Source: Tsukamurella paurometabola DSM 20162
GTDB taxonomy: Bacteria; Actinomycetota; Actinomycetes; Mycobacteriales; Mycobacteriaceae
Direction: 5' to 3'
Length of the DNA: 64,000 bases
NCBI RefSeq assembly: GCF_000092225.1
Contig: NC_014158.1
Coordinates: forward strand, 2,666,001 to 2,730,000
Numbering within the stretch: the stretch's first letter is position 1; each line of letters begins with the position of its first letter. A program made the translations under genes and the position numbers. Under the pieces are notes generated by a model, which did no database searches, was not told where the DNA came from, and worked only from the letters and a program-made list of their open reading frames with translations. Positions 40,149 to 51,205 of the stretch are shown here, in pieces.

Positions 40149-41281
40149 GGCCGCACCTCGTCCGCGGCCATTGGCGGGGACACCATCGGCGCGTACAACG
40201 ACTCGAGGCGCTCCCCGATCGCGTCCATCGAGAATCGTTCCCGGGCCACGATCGCCGCCCTGCGCCCCATATCCCGCGTCCGCACGGGGTCGGCGATCAG
40301 CTCTCCGATCGCGTCTTTCAACCGCGACTTCGATTCGTCGACGACGACGCCGCAACCGGTTTCGCGAATGACATCGGCGAGACCGCAACTCTCGGTCACC
40401 ACGACCGGTCGGCCGACCGCCATCGCCTCCAGCACCGACATCGGATAGGGCTCGTCGATCGACGGCAGCACGTAGATGCCGGCGAGGCCGAGGCGCGCCG
40501 ATACCGCGGCGGGATCAATCGCCCCTTCCACCCGTACCGGAGTTCCCGCCGCGGCCTGCTCGACGGCTGCGCGGCGGCCACCGTCGGGTCCCGCGACCGT
40601 GAAGGTGGCGTGGACGCCGTCGGCGAGGAGATCGCGTGCCACGTCCACGAACAACTCAGGACGCTTGCGCTCGTGCAGCCGCGCGAGGAACAACACTTCC
40701 ACCGCACCGGGACTGTGCGGGGGCGGAGAACCCGCAGCGGGCACACCGTTGGGAAGTTCGACGGTGGCCAGCTCGCCCGGAATCGTCGCTGCCAGTCCCC
40801 ATCGCTCGGTCTCCGTGAGGTGCAGTACCGCCTTCGCACGCCGTAGGGCGGGTCCGGTCAACAGACGATCGAGCGGAGCGGCCAATGAGGAGCCACTCGC
40901 ACCGATCATTCCGTGTGTCTGAGCCACTGTCGGGACACCGAGCGCCTGCACCATCCTGATCGCCGGCAGAGTCACCAGATCACGAGCAAGGTGCACGTGT
41001 ACCACGTCGAAGTCGGCACGGACCGTTCGCAACCGCGCGAGCAGGCCCGGAGCAGCGAGTCCGGCGAACCCGGACCTCGGGACGACACGGCGAGCCGGGA
41101 AGAGCAACGCCGGGATCCCATCGAGTTCTGTGGGTGTGTCCTCGTACCCCGCGCTCGCCCCCGCGATCGTGACCACGTGCCCACGTTCACGCAGTGCCCG
41201 ACACTGGTTGAGCGCCACTCGTGTCGGCCCACCGTAGGCACCGTCCGTGCTGAACAGCGTTGCGATATGAAGCACTCTCAT
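40145..41281 (-). CDS. Family 4 glycosyltransferase
   Basis: 378 residues, GT-B fold. Starts MRVLHIATLFSTDGAYGGPT; the C-terminal nucleotide-sugar site reads YVLPSIDEPYPMSVLEAMAV with the E-x7-E-type spacing. Also ARLHERKRPELFVDVA after the linker. Donor sugar unknown. Start ATG 41281 overlaps the upstream acyltransferase-like gene stop by four bases. Confidence 0.9.
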   Translation of the reverse strand: MRVLHIATLFSTDGAYGGPTRVALNQCRALRERGHVVTIAGASAGYEDTPTELDGIPALLFPARRVVPRSGFAGLAAPGLLARLRTVRADFDVVHVHLARDLVTLPAIRMVQALGVPTVAQTHGMIGASGSSLAAPLDRLLTGPALRRAKAVLHLTETERWGLAATIPGELATVELPNGVPAAGSPPPHSPGAVEVLFLARLHERKRPELFVDVARDLLADGVHATFTVAGPDGGRRAAVEQAAAGTPVRVEGAIDPAAVSARLGLAGIYVLPSIDEPYPMSVLEAMAVGRPVVVTESCGLADVIRETGCGVVVDESKSRLKDAIGELIADPVRTRDMGRRAAIVARERFSMDAIGERLESLYAPMVSPPMAADEVRP

Positions 41282-42486
41282 CGGTTCCACCACTCCGCTG
41301 CCAGCGCGCGGCCGACGGCCCTGCGGACGTCCTCGGGCTGATGTCGGGTGCGGTCGAGATGGACCGTCGCCTGAACCTCCGAGCCGACCTGAGTGAGGAC
41401 GACAGCAAGACATCCCGGGCCGTTCAGCGGCGCGCCGACCGCGCACGTACGCACGGGGGGCGGGCCCGACCACGCGATGCGAGCCGCGGACGCGGCGCGG
41501 GTCAGATTCGAAATGGATACCGACGGTCCGGACCGGCGTGCCCGCGATCGGCCACGGGTCACCGAGGACAACGCCAGAGACAGCGCGAGCTGCACGGGCA
41601 CGCGGGGCGACCGTACCGCGCGATCGAACTGCCCCACGAACTGCGACGTCGGCCCGAGCGGGACCGAGGTGACCGCCGTGAGGTTGCCCGCGGCCTCGCG
41701 CCGGTCGCCGGTTCTGCCGCGCAGACTCACCACCACGTCGATCTCGGTCAGGCCCGAGTCGAGCGCCACCAGTTCGGTGCTCACCGCATAGGCGAGAAGC
41801 GCACTGACACTGGGGTTTGCGTCCATGCCGGCCCGCTCCGCCACGAGAACGTCGATGTATCCGCAATCGGACCGGACGAACACCGAAGTCGGATCGCCGA
41901 TGACATCCGCCACCTGCGACGTATCGGACTGGTCCTGGCCCGAGCGGCGCAATCGCGAGCCGATGAGGTCGAAGCCGGCGCGCGTGGTTTCCACCGGATC
42001 GTTGACCAGCTCGCGGCGCAGCACCCGGGCGATCGGACGGCGAAGACCGAAACCCGTCGGCGTTGAGTCGAACATGATTCGTGAGGGCGAGCCCGGCTGC
42101 GAGAGCGTCGCTACGATCGCGAAGATCAGGCCCATATCACCGACTCCGTGATCGACGCGCAGGAGCAGGTGTCCGCGCTCCAGACCTACCTGGACCGGAG
42201 GGGACGACGGTCGCGCGTGCAGCCGGCGGATCGCACCTTCGATGTCGTCGACGGCGAAGTCGCGGTCGGTGATCAGCCAGCTCTCGTCGGGCTCGGTGCG
42301 GCGCCAGCGCACCGAATGCGCGTCCGGTATCACTCCGATCCGGTTCGCGGGCTCGGAGCGGACCATCCACCGCAAGCGCGGAAGAATCTCCGTTGCCGGG
42401 CCCTCCACTGGCCCGACGACGCACACGATGGCTCGACCGGCGAAGAGCCGATCGAGTTCCCCTACCCGCAGGCGAGATTCAGACAT
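41278..42486 (-). CDS. HxxxD acyltransferase (condensation/Pap-like superfamily)
   Basis: 402 residues with the catalytic HxxxD motif at His113-Asp117 in RVDHGVGDMGLIF. The second half has a conserved SVSISNL-type segment and the two-domain length (about 400) of acyltransferases such as PapA, WES/DGAT and nonribosomal condensation domains. These transfer acyl groups from CoA or carrier proteins to hydroxyls. Embedded between two glycosyltransferases with short overlaps, so it probably acylates the growing glycan or its lipid carrier. Overlap with the downstream (3') gene is four bases. No substrate evidence; similarity is by motif only and low elsewhere. Confidence 0.68.
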   Translation of the reverse strand: MSESRLRVGELDRLFAGRAIVCVVGPVEGPATEILPRLRWMVRSEPANRIGVIPDAHSVRWRRTEPDESWLITDRDFAVDDIEGAIRRLHARPSSPPVQVGLERGHLLLRVDHGVGDMGLIFAIVATLSQPGSPSRIMFDSTPTGFGLRRPIARVLRRELVNDPVETTRAGFDLIGSRLRRSGQDQSDTSQVADVIGDPTSVFVRSDCGYIDVLVAERAGMDANPSVSALLAYAVSTELVALDSGLTEIDVVVSLRGRTGDRREAAGNLTAVTSVPLGPTSQFVGQFDRAVRSPRVPVQLALSLALSSVTRGRSRARRSGPSVSISNLTRAASAARIAWSGPPPVRTCAVGAPLNGPGCLAVVLTQVGSEVQATVHLDRTRHQPEDVRRAVGRALAAEWWNR

Positions 42487-43705
42487 CCGCACCCCTGCGA
42501 TGGGTGAGGGCCGACCAGCAGACCCGCTCGTAGTCGTCGATCGCCCGCGACTCATTGAGATGCCCCGTTGCGAATGCCCTCGCCGCGGCGCCGAATGCTC
42601 TCCCACGCCCGGGGTCGGCCGCCAATTGCAGGCAGGCATCGACGAGAGCACGGGGGTCGTCCGCGGGAACCGTGACGCCCGCGCCGGCAGCACGGACTTC
42701 GGCCTGGGTCACACTGCCCCTGTCGGTCGCGGCGACGATCGGACGGCCGCTCGCGAAGTACGAGGTCAGCTTGCTCGGAACCGCCATATCCGCGACCCCT
42801 GAGCGCTCGTTGACGAGAAGCACGTCCGCGGCGCGAAGAGCTCGCAGGAACTCCCGAGACGGAAGCGTCTCGCGGAACTCGATCGACCGCAAGCCTGTTG
42901 CCGCCGCGATGAGATGTGCCCGCTGGTTGCCTCCTCCGACGAGACTGAAGCGGAGTGGGAGCCCACCTCGTTCGGCCAGGGCGGCCGCCTCGACGACGTT
43001 CTCCAGCCCCTGCTTCATTCCCATGTTCCCGGCGTGCAGGGCCACCACTTCGTGCTGCTTCCAGCCGAGCTCCGCCCGGACCTCGGCAACGTTCACATCG
43101 CCGATGTCGGGGACGTGAGTCCAATTGCGAATCGTCTCGATCCGATTCGCCGGCACCCCCATCGCCCCGACTGAGTCGGCGAACCGGTCGTGGATCACGA
43201 CCACCCGCGACGCCGCCCGGAGAACTCGGCTCTCGATCCACGTGAGGGCACCGGCCGCAGAAGCGAGTGCTGCGGTCTCGTTCGCGCCCTTACCGTACAA
43301 ATCCTGCACCGCGACCACGGTGGGAACCGCACGCAGCCGTGCGGCGGCGATCAGCGCTCCCGCGGCGAAGAGAGGTGGACTCATCATCAGGAGGACATCG
43401 GGAGAGGACCACGATCGCGCTGCCGCACTGCGACCGAAGCTCATCTCCATCCGGAGACGACCGCGAAGGCTGTGACCGTTCGGCACGTAGTGGTTGACTC
43501 GACGGACCCGCAGGGAATCCGACCGTGATTCGACGGCACGGCCGCGATATCCCGGGAGTTCCTGCCACCCCGGATAATGAGGCAGTCCGGCCAGCACCTC
43601 GACGTCGTGTCCACGGACACTGAGCCCCTCGGCGATCGCGGTCGTATAGGGAGCGATGCCCGTGACTTCCGGGGCGAAGTTCAGGGCGGCGATGGTGATC
43701 CTCAT
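42479..43705 (-). CDS. Family 4 glycosyltransferase, WcaI-like
   Basis: 408 residues from ATG 43705. N-terminal segment FAPEVTGIAPYTTAIAEGLS is characteristic of WcaI-type transferases (colanic acid fucosyltransferase), and LPHYPGWQELP follows. C-terminal half has ALHAGNMGMKQGLENVVEAA and VPSKLTSYFASGRPIVAATD. Could transfer fucose from the GDP-fucose made by Gmd and Fcl just upstream, but this is inferred. ATGA overlap with fcl. Confidence 0.87.
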   Translation of the reverse strand: MRITIAALNFAPEVTGIAPYTTAIAEGLSVRGHDVEVLAGLPHYPGWQELPGYRGRAVESRSDSLRVRRVNHYVPNGHSLRGRLRMEMSFGRSAAARSWSSPDVLLMMSPPLFAAGALIAAARLRAVPTVVAVQDLYGKGANETAALASAAGALTWIESRVLRAASRVVVIHDRFADSVGAMGVPANRIETIRNWTHVPDIGDVNVAEVRAELGWKQHEVVALHAGNMGMKQGLENVVEAAALAERGGLPLRFSLVGGGNQRAHLIAAATGLRSIEFRETLPSREFLRALRAADVLLVNERSGVADMAVPSKLTSYFASGRPIVAATDRGSVTQAEVRAAGAGVTVPADDPRALVDACLQLAADPGRGRAFGAAARAFATGHLNESRAIDDYERVCWSALTHRRGADV

Positions 43706-44676
43706 CGCCGGATCCGCTCTCCATCGCGGTTGGCGACGTACCACGCGGTGGTCTCGTCGATACCACTTTGCAGCGAGATCTCGCTCGACCAGCCCAAGCG
43801 CCTGAGGAGACCGACATCGAGGAGCTTGCGCGGGGTGCCGTCGGGTTTCGAAGAGTCCCATCGGGTGATGCCCTCGAACCCGGTAGCGCGTGCGACCATC
43901 GCCGCGATCTCCGCGATCGTGTGGTCGACGCCGGTTCCCACGTTCACCTGCACGGGCCCGTCGTAGTGCTCAAGGAGGTACAGGCATGCCGCAGCCATAT
44001 CGTCCACATGCAGCAGTTCCCGCCTCGGTGTCCCGCTCCCCCAGTTGACGACCGTTCCGGCTCCCTCGTCGACCGCCGTGCGGTAGCGCCGGATCAGTGC
44101 CGGAAGCAGGTGACTGGCGATGGGATCGAAATTGTCACCGGGTCCGTACAAGTTCGTAGGCATCGCCGAGATCCACGGCAGCCCGTACTCGCGGCGTACC
44201 GCCTGCACTCCGATGATGCCGGCGATCTTGGCGATGGCGTAGGCATCGTTGGTGGGTTCCAGTTCTCCGGTGAGAAGCGAGTCCTCACGGATAGGTTGCT
44301 CGGCCAGGCGCGGGTAGATGCAGGACGATCCGAGGAATAGGAGCCTCGGAACTTTCACCGCCAGTGCGGAATCCATGACGTTGGTCTGAATCAGGAGGTT
44401 GTCGGAGAGGAACTCGACGGGCTCGGCGTTGTTCGCCGCGATCCCGCCGACTCGCGCCGCGGCGAGGACGACTACATCCGGACGGGCCTCCAGGAAGAAG
44501 CTTGCCGTGGCATCCCTGTCGCGCAAATCCAGCTCGGATCGCGGATGCCCGATGACGTTGTGGTAACCGGCACGACGCAGCGCCCGCCAGATCGACGAGC
44601 CCACCAAACCTCGATGTCCGGCAACGTAGATCAGCGAATCCCGATCTGCGGGAAGGAGCCGGCTCTCGCCGATCAT
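43702..44676 (-). CDS. fcl: GDP-L-fucose synthase
   Basis: Epimerase/reductase that completes GDP-L-fucose synthesis after Gmd. 324 residues, short-chain dehydrogenase fold: [20 protein letters not shown] binds NADPH, catalytic Ser-Cys in LGSSCIYP, Tyr-x3-Lys in [10 protein letters not shown], and [13 protein letters not shown] 44676 overlaps the gmd stop (ATGA). Confidence 0.95.
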   Translation of the reverse strand: MIGESRLLPADRDSLIYVAGHRGLVGSSIWRALRRAGYHNVIGHPRSELDLRDRDATASFFLEARPDVVVLAAARVGGIAANNAEPVEFLSDNLLIQTNVMDSALAVKVPRLLFLGSSCIYPRLAEQPIREDSLLTGELEPTNDAYAIAKIAGIIGVQAVRREYGLPWISAMPTNLYGPGDNFDPIASHLLPALIRRYRTAVDEGAGTVVNWGSGTPRRELLHVDDMAAACLYLLEHYDGPVQVNVGTGVDHTIAEIAAMVARATGFEGITRWDSSKPDGTPRKLLDVGLLRRLGWSSEISLQSGIDETTAWYVANRDGERIRR

Positions 44677-45701
44677 GCGCCGGCTCCGGAGAGTTCGGGA
44701 CGATCGATCCAGGGGCGGCCGGCGCATTCCTGGGCAGCGATATCGGCATCGACCATGATGCGAGCGAGCTGCTGCGCGTGCACCTGCGCCTTCCACCCCA
44801 GCAAGTCGGCGGCGCGCGACGCATCCCCGATCAGGGCGTCCACCTCAGTGGGCCGGAGATAGCGCTCATCGAAGCGCACGTGTCGCTCCCAATCGAGCCC
44901 CGCGTGCGAGAACGCCGTCTCCAAGAACTCTCGAACCGTGCACTCGACCCCCGTCGCCAGGACGAAGTCGTTCGGCTCGTCGACCTGCAACATGCGCCAC
45001 ATCCCTTCGACGTATTCCGGCGCGTACCCCCAATCGCGGACCGCGTCCAAGTTGCCCATGTACAAGTGCTCCTGAACCCCCGCCTTGATCCGGGCGACGG
45101 CGCGTGTGATCTTCCGTGTCACGAAAGTCTCACCACGCCGCGGTGACTCGTGATTGAAAAGAATCCCGTTGACCGCGAACATGTCGTATGCCTCGCGGTA
45201 GTTCCGGGTGATCCAGTAGGAGTACACCTTCGCCGCGCCATAGGGAGAACGGGGATAGAACACGGTGTCCTCGTTCTGAGGAGGTGGCGTCGCCCCGAAC
45301 ATCTCCGACGTGGAAGCCTGGTAGAACCTGCACGCCACCTTGGACATACGGACCGCTTCGAGCAATCGGGTCGACCCGATTCCGGTGGTGTCACCGGTGT
45401 GCTCGGGCTCGTCGAAACTGACGCGGACGTGGGACTGGGCGGCGAGGTTGTAGACCTCGTCGGGTTGTACCTCGGAGAGGAGAGTCACGAGGCGGGCGCC
45501 GTCACTGAGATCACCGTAATGCAGGAACAGCCTCGCGTCGTCCTCGTGCGAGTCCTGATAGAGGTGGTCGATACGAGAAGTGTTGAAGGTGGACGCTCGA
45601 CGGATGATTCCGTGCACCTCATAGCCCTTCGCCAGTAGGAGCTCGGCGAGGTATGACCCGTCCTGACCGGTGATCCCGGTGATGAGTGCTGTTTTCGTCA
45701 T
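44673..45701 (-). CDS. gmd: GDP-mannose 4,6-dehydratase
   Basis: Converts GDP-mannose to GDP-4-keto-6-deoxymannose. 342 residues with [20 protein letters not shown] at the NADP site and [15 protein letters not shown] carrying the Tyr-x3-Lys pair; family-specific [15 protein letters not shown]. Pairs with fcl directly downstream. 50 bp after the priming transferase, so in the same operon. Confidence 0.97.
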   Translation of the reverse strand: MTKTALITGITGQDGSYLAELLLAKGYEVHGIIRRASTFNTSRIDHLYQDSHEDDARLFLHYGDLSDGARLVTLLSEVQPDEVYNLAAQSHVRVSFDEPEHTGDTTGIGSTRLLEAVRMSKVACRFYQASTSEMFGATPPPQNEDTVFYPRSPYGAAKVYSYWITRNYREAYDMFAVNGILFNHESPRRGETFVTRKITRAVARIKAGVQEHLYMGNLDAVRDWGYAPEYVEGMWRMLQVDEPNDFVLATGVECTVREFLETAFSHAGLDWERHVRFDERYLRPTEVDALIGDASRAADLLGWKAQVHAQQLARIMVDADIAAQECAGRPWIDRPELSGAGA

Positions 45702-45751
45702 CAGAGTTGATCCTCGCTGTCTGGTGCATTGGTTCGAATACGTGCGGAGAG

Positions 45752-47251
45752 TCAGTACGCGCCGTGATGTTCACGGACGGCCCGGAATGTGCGCCATAGG
45801 ATCTGGAGGTCGGCGGCTAGTGACCAGTTCTCCACATAGGTGAGGTCGAGATGCACCGTCTCCTCCCAGGAGAGAGTGCTACGTCCCGAAACCTGCCAGA
45901 GTCCGGTCATCCCCGGCCGCACCAGCATTCGCTTCGTGGTGATCGCATCGTAGGCCGCCACCTCGGAGAGCAGCGGCGGGCGCGGGCCGACCAGGCTCAT
46001 GGTTCCGGCGATCACATTGAACAATTGAGGAAGCTCGTCGATGCTGTAGCGCCTCAACAGCTTTCCCACTCGGGTGACGCGCGGATCGTTCTGCATCTTG
46101 AACAGGACCCCGGCTGCTTCATTGAGATCGGCGAGATCCGAGAGCATGCGGTCGGCGCCCACCACCATGGTTCGGAACTTCCACATTCCGAATGGCCTGT
46201 CGGCGAGCCCCATGCGCTCCGATCGATAGAAGATCGGCCCCCTGTCGTCGAACTTCACTGCGAGCGCCGTGATCACGAACACCGGGGAGAGCAGCAACAA
46301 GAGGACAGAGCCGAGCGTCACGTCGAAGAGGCGTTTCATCAGAGTGGTCGCGCGCAGATATCGCGGCCGCTCGATGTGCATGAGCGGCAGTCCCGCCTCG
46401 GAGCGATACGCGACTCTCGGCCCCGCCGCGGCGAGGACGCCCGGCGCGACCATCAGGTCGATGTGCATCTCGTCCAACTTCCACGTGAGCTCGCGCATCG
46501 CGGAAACCTCCAGGGCGTCAATCGCGGTCAGCGCGACTGCGCACTCGCCGCGATCACGAATCGCGGCCAGCCCGGTTTCCAGGTTGGGAAATCTGACACC
46601 GTCCGTACCGTCGGGCCCGCACGGCGCGGCGTCATCATCGCCGGCATCCGTGAGCACCACTCCCACCACCTGATAGCCCCGCGCGGGATTTCCCGCGATC
46701 GAGTTCTGGAAGCGCGCCACCGACACCCGGGTACCGACGACGAGAAGAGAGGTCGTCACTCGACCGGATCGCCGGTCGGCGTGCACCCTGCGACGCCAGG
46801 CGGTACGGGAGATCAGCAAACCAGCCACCCCGAGACCGAAGGCCAGAGCCCAATAGCCACGAGCGAAAACGAAGTTCGTCAGCATTCCCGCCAGCGCGAG
46901 GGCCCCGACCAGCCCCAGACTCGCCGTGAGCACGCTGTTGTACTCGGCGACTCCCGAACCGATCACTTTCTCGTCGTCGGCTTGAGCCAGATGGAGTGCG
47001 ACTTTCCACAGCACGACCAGGGCGGCAGAGAATGCGAACAGGGGGATCGCGCTCGGCTCGAACCTGGCGAATGCGTCGTCACCGAATCGGACGAACTGGG
47101 CGATCAACACAGCGGCCGAGATCACCACCGTGTCGGTAGTTCGAACGCGTCGAGTATGCCGTGCGCGACGAAGAGCAGGAGACGACGGCGTGACGCCTTC
47201 CGCGCGCGTTCCCGCCACACCGTCCCCAAAGAGGCGACGAATGGTGACCAT
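45752..47251 (-). CDS. Polyprenyl glycosylphosphotransferase (priming enzyme)
   Basis: Starts glycan assembly by moving a sugar-1-phosphate to undecaprenyl phosphate. 499 residues: four or five N-terminal membrane helices, a cytoplasmic nucleotide-binding-like domain, then the WbaP/CpsE catalytic domain with [39 protein letters not shown] and [16 protein letters not shown] 47251 is supported by GGAGGA five bases upstream; a longer reading to 47347 lacks this and family similarity. First gene of the glycan operon. Which sugar it uses is unclear (glucose, galactose or fucose-type are all possible). Confidence 0.92.
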   Translation of the reverse strand: MVTIRRLFGDGVAGTRAEGVTPSSPALRRARHTRRVRTTDTVVISAAVLIAQFVRFGDDAFARFEPSAIPLFAFSAALVVLWKVALHLAQADDEKVIGSGVAEYNSVLTASLGLVGALALAGMLTNFVFARGYWALAFGLGVAGLLISRTAWRRRVHADRRSGRVTTSLLVVGTRVSVARFQNSIAGNPARGYQVVGVVLTDAGDDDAAPCGPDGTDGVRFPNLETGLAAIRDRGECAVALTAIDALEVSAMRELTWKLDEMHIDLMVAPGVLAAAGPRVAYRSEAGLPLMHIERPRYLRATTLMKRLFDVTLGSVLLLLLSPVFVITALAVKFDDRGPIFYRSERMGLADRPFGMWKFRTMVVGADRMLSDLADLNEAAGVLFKMQNDPRVTRVGKLLRRYSIDELPQLFNVIAGTMSLVGPRPPLLSEVAAYDAITTKRMLVRPGMTGLWQVSGRSTLSWEETVHLDLTYVENWSLAADLQILWRTFRAVREHHGAY

Positions 47252-47843
47252 CCACTCCTCCGATCTTGAAGGACGTTTGACGATTGCGATTTCTGTCGTC
47301 TGCCTATCCGCGAATTCGACGGCAACGTTACAACGCGTGACCACCAATTAGTAACTGGTAGAGGCGATATCGAGCAGCACGCGGCCAGCACTAGTAACTC
47401 TTTAATATATCCAGAGGTTGACCAGTAAATGTTACTCACCGGTACCGCATTCGCAAACGTCGTCGGCGCGCACTCGTGCCGAAAAACGCATCGCCGCCGC
47501 ATGTGGTATCCGGCCGGCCCCCATGAATAAGAAGACGTCTGCGATTGCACACAAATGCAGCTTGCGATTTCACCGATCGGACACGAAATCAATCAATAAA
47601 AATTAGGTGATATGTGCATCGATTTCAGCGCGACGAATGGCAACAAACTGGATTCAATCGGTGAACGGCGTACGAGAACGATGAGTTACACATCGAATCG
47701 ATCAGCGCAGATAGCCGATCACGATGCGAGTGAGGCGGCGTCGGGCGGAACATCCATCGATCTGACCGCCGAATCGTGGTCCCGAAGCGGTCGTCGACCG
47801 CCGCTCGCCCTCCCGGACGAGTGCGGCGAGAAGCGCGCAGTAG
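47252..47843 (-). other. 592-bp intergenic leader upstream of the glycan locus
   Basis: Lies between the aroB stop and the first glycan gene, both on the minus strand. Clearly A+T-richer than the flanks between about 47340 and 47640. It holds operator-like palindromes and a possible -10. A GCGGTCG-CGACCGC palindrome at 47787-47801 could end the aro transcript but has no U-run. I saw no convincing coding sequence. Confidence 0.7.
47343..47436. promoter_or_regulatory. Operator-like palindromes upstream of glycan operon
   Basis: ACCAATTAGTAACTGGT (47343-47359) is a 17-bp near-palindrome of form ACCAnTTAnTAAnTGGT. AGTAAATGTTACT (47424-47436) is a second inverted repeat, and a third AGTAAC lies at 47393-47398. 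All sit 92-185 bp before the priming transferase start. A possible minus-strand -10, TATATT, is at 47409-47404 with no convincing -35. Regulator unknown. Confidence 0.5.
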
Positions 47844-49583
<1,740 letters not shown>

Positions 49584-49584
<1 letters not shown>

Positions 49585-50798
49585 CAGATCGCCTCGGGCG
49601 TCACCCGCTGCAACCGCGCCGCCACCTGCTCGGAGTACCGCTCGATGTTGCTGCGCGTCTCGGCGAGGCTGTCGCCGCCGAACTTCTCCAGGGCGGCCTG
49701 CGCCACGACCAGGGCGACCATCGCCTCTGCGACGACGCCGGCCGCGGGCACCGCGCAGACATCACTGCGCTGGTGGATCGCGACGGCCTCCGTTCCGGTC
49801 TGCATGTCGACGGTGCGCAGGGCACGAGGCACGGTGGAGATCGGCTTCATGGCGGCGCGCACGCGCAATTCCTCGCCGTTGGTCATGCCGCCCTCGATGC
49901 CACCCGCCCGGTTCGTGGAGCGCAGCACACCGCCCTTGTCGGGGAGGATCTCGTCGTGTGCCGCGCTGCCTCGGCGGCGGGCGGTCTCGAAGCCGTCGCC
50001 GACCTCGACGCCCTTGATCGCCTGAATCCCCATGAGGGCACCCGCGAGGCGCGCATCGAGCCGGGTGTCACCGGAGGTGACGGAGCCGATGCCCACGGGC
50101 AGCCCGGTCACCACCACCTCGACCACCCCGCCCAGTGTGTCGCCGTCCTTCTTGGCGGCCTCGATCTCGGCGATCATCGACTGCTCGGCCGCCTCATCGA
50201 AGGCGCGCACGGGCGAGGCGTCGATCCGCTCCAGATCGGCGGCCGACGGCGTGGGGCCCGCGTAGGGCTCCGACGCGCCGATCGAAATGACGTGGCTGAT
50301 CACCTCGGCGCCGAGCGCCTGGCGCAGGAAGTTGCGGGCGACCGTGCCGGCGGCCACACGGGCCGCGGTCTCACGCGCGCTGGCGCGCTCGAGCACCGGA
50401 CGGGCGTCGTCGAAGCCGTACTTGAGCATGCCCGAATAGTCGGCATGACCGGGACGCGGGCGGGTGAGCGGGGCGTTGCGGGCGACGCCGTCCAGCTCCG
50501 CGGGGTCGACGGGATCGGCCGACATGACCTGCTCCCACTTCGGCCACTCGGTATTACCGATCTCGATGGCGATCGGCCCGGCCAGCGTGACGCCGTGGCG
50601 CACGCCACCCAGGATCGTCACCTTGTCGGCCTCGAACTTCATCCGCGCACCCCGGCCGTAGCCGAGGCGGCGACGCGCGAGCTGCGCGCCGATGTCCGAC
50701 GACGTGACCTCGACGCCCGCGACCATGCCCTCGACGAGGGCCACGAGGGCGGGGCCGTGCGATTCTCCTGCGGTGATCCAGCGCAACACGGGACTCAT
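49584..50798 (-). CDS. aroC: Chorismate synthase
   Basis: Last common step of aromatic synthesis, FMN-dependent. 404 residues with [17 protein letters not shown] at the start, [12 protein letters not shown] and [12 protein letters not shown]-type segment ([14 protein letters not shown]). Heads aroC-aroK-aroB with overlapping or close spacing. Confidence 0.97.
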
Positions 50799-50869
50799 CT
50801 TCCCAGATCGACCCGCCCGAGCGTGAGTTCGGGTAGCCGAAACCTTGATTACCGGCTACCATCACTCTC

Positions 50870-51121
50870 ATGACCGTGATCACCACATCCTCGACTTCAG
50901 CAGGCCGCTCCCCCGCGGACCGGCGCAGCGTCGACGTCTTCGGTGTCCGGTGGCCGCTGTACAAGGCCGAGGCCGTCCTCGTGGCAATGGTCGTGCTGGC
51001 CCTCGGCGCTGTGCTCACTGCCGCCGTGGGCGGCACGAACTTCGCTCCCGCGATCCTCGCGGCAGCGGGCTCCGGTGCGGCGGTGTGGTGGACCGCACGC
51101 GCCGTGCACGCCCGCTCCTGA
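50870..51121 (+). CDS. Small membrane protein, unknown
   Basis: 83 residues with two hydrophobic helices (AEAVLVAMVVLALGAVLTAA and FAPAILAAAGSGAAVWW) and a soluble N-terminus. Divergent from aroC and convergent with dnaE, with a terminator-like hairpin right after it. No family recognised. Coding status rests on the clean open frame, the hydrophobic pattern and its position. Confidence 0.6.
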   Translation: MTVITTSSTSAGRSPADRRSVDVFGVRWPLYKAEAVLVAMVVLALGAVLTAAVGGTNFAPAILAAAGSGAAVWWTARAVHARS

Positions 51122-51137
51122 AGGAACCTCGAGAATC

Positions 51138-51161
51138 GCCGCTGAGGGGATCCTCAGCGGC
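51138..51161. terminator. Bidirectional hairpin terminator between small ORF and dnaE
   Basis: GCCGCTGAGG (51138-51147) and CCTCAGCGGC (51152-51161) form a perfect 10-bp stem with a 4-base loop GGAT. Placed between two convergent genes. The + strand continues GTTCGTCGTCTC, only weakly U-rich, so efficiency is uncertain. Confidence 0.75.
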
Positions 51162-51205
51162 GTTCGTCGTCTCGGCCGGCCTCGCGCAGGCGGGCTCGTT
51201 CAGCG

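Noticed and set aside
47418-47606. Small 62-codon + strand frame in the glycan leader
   Set aside because: No ribosome site, no family, and it crosses the regulatory repeats.
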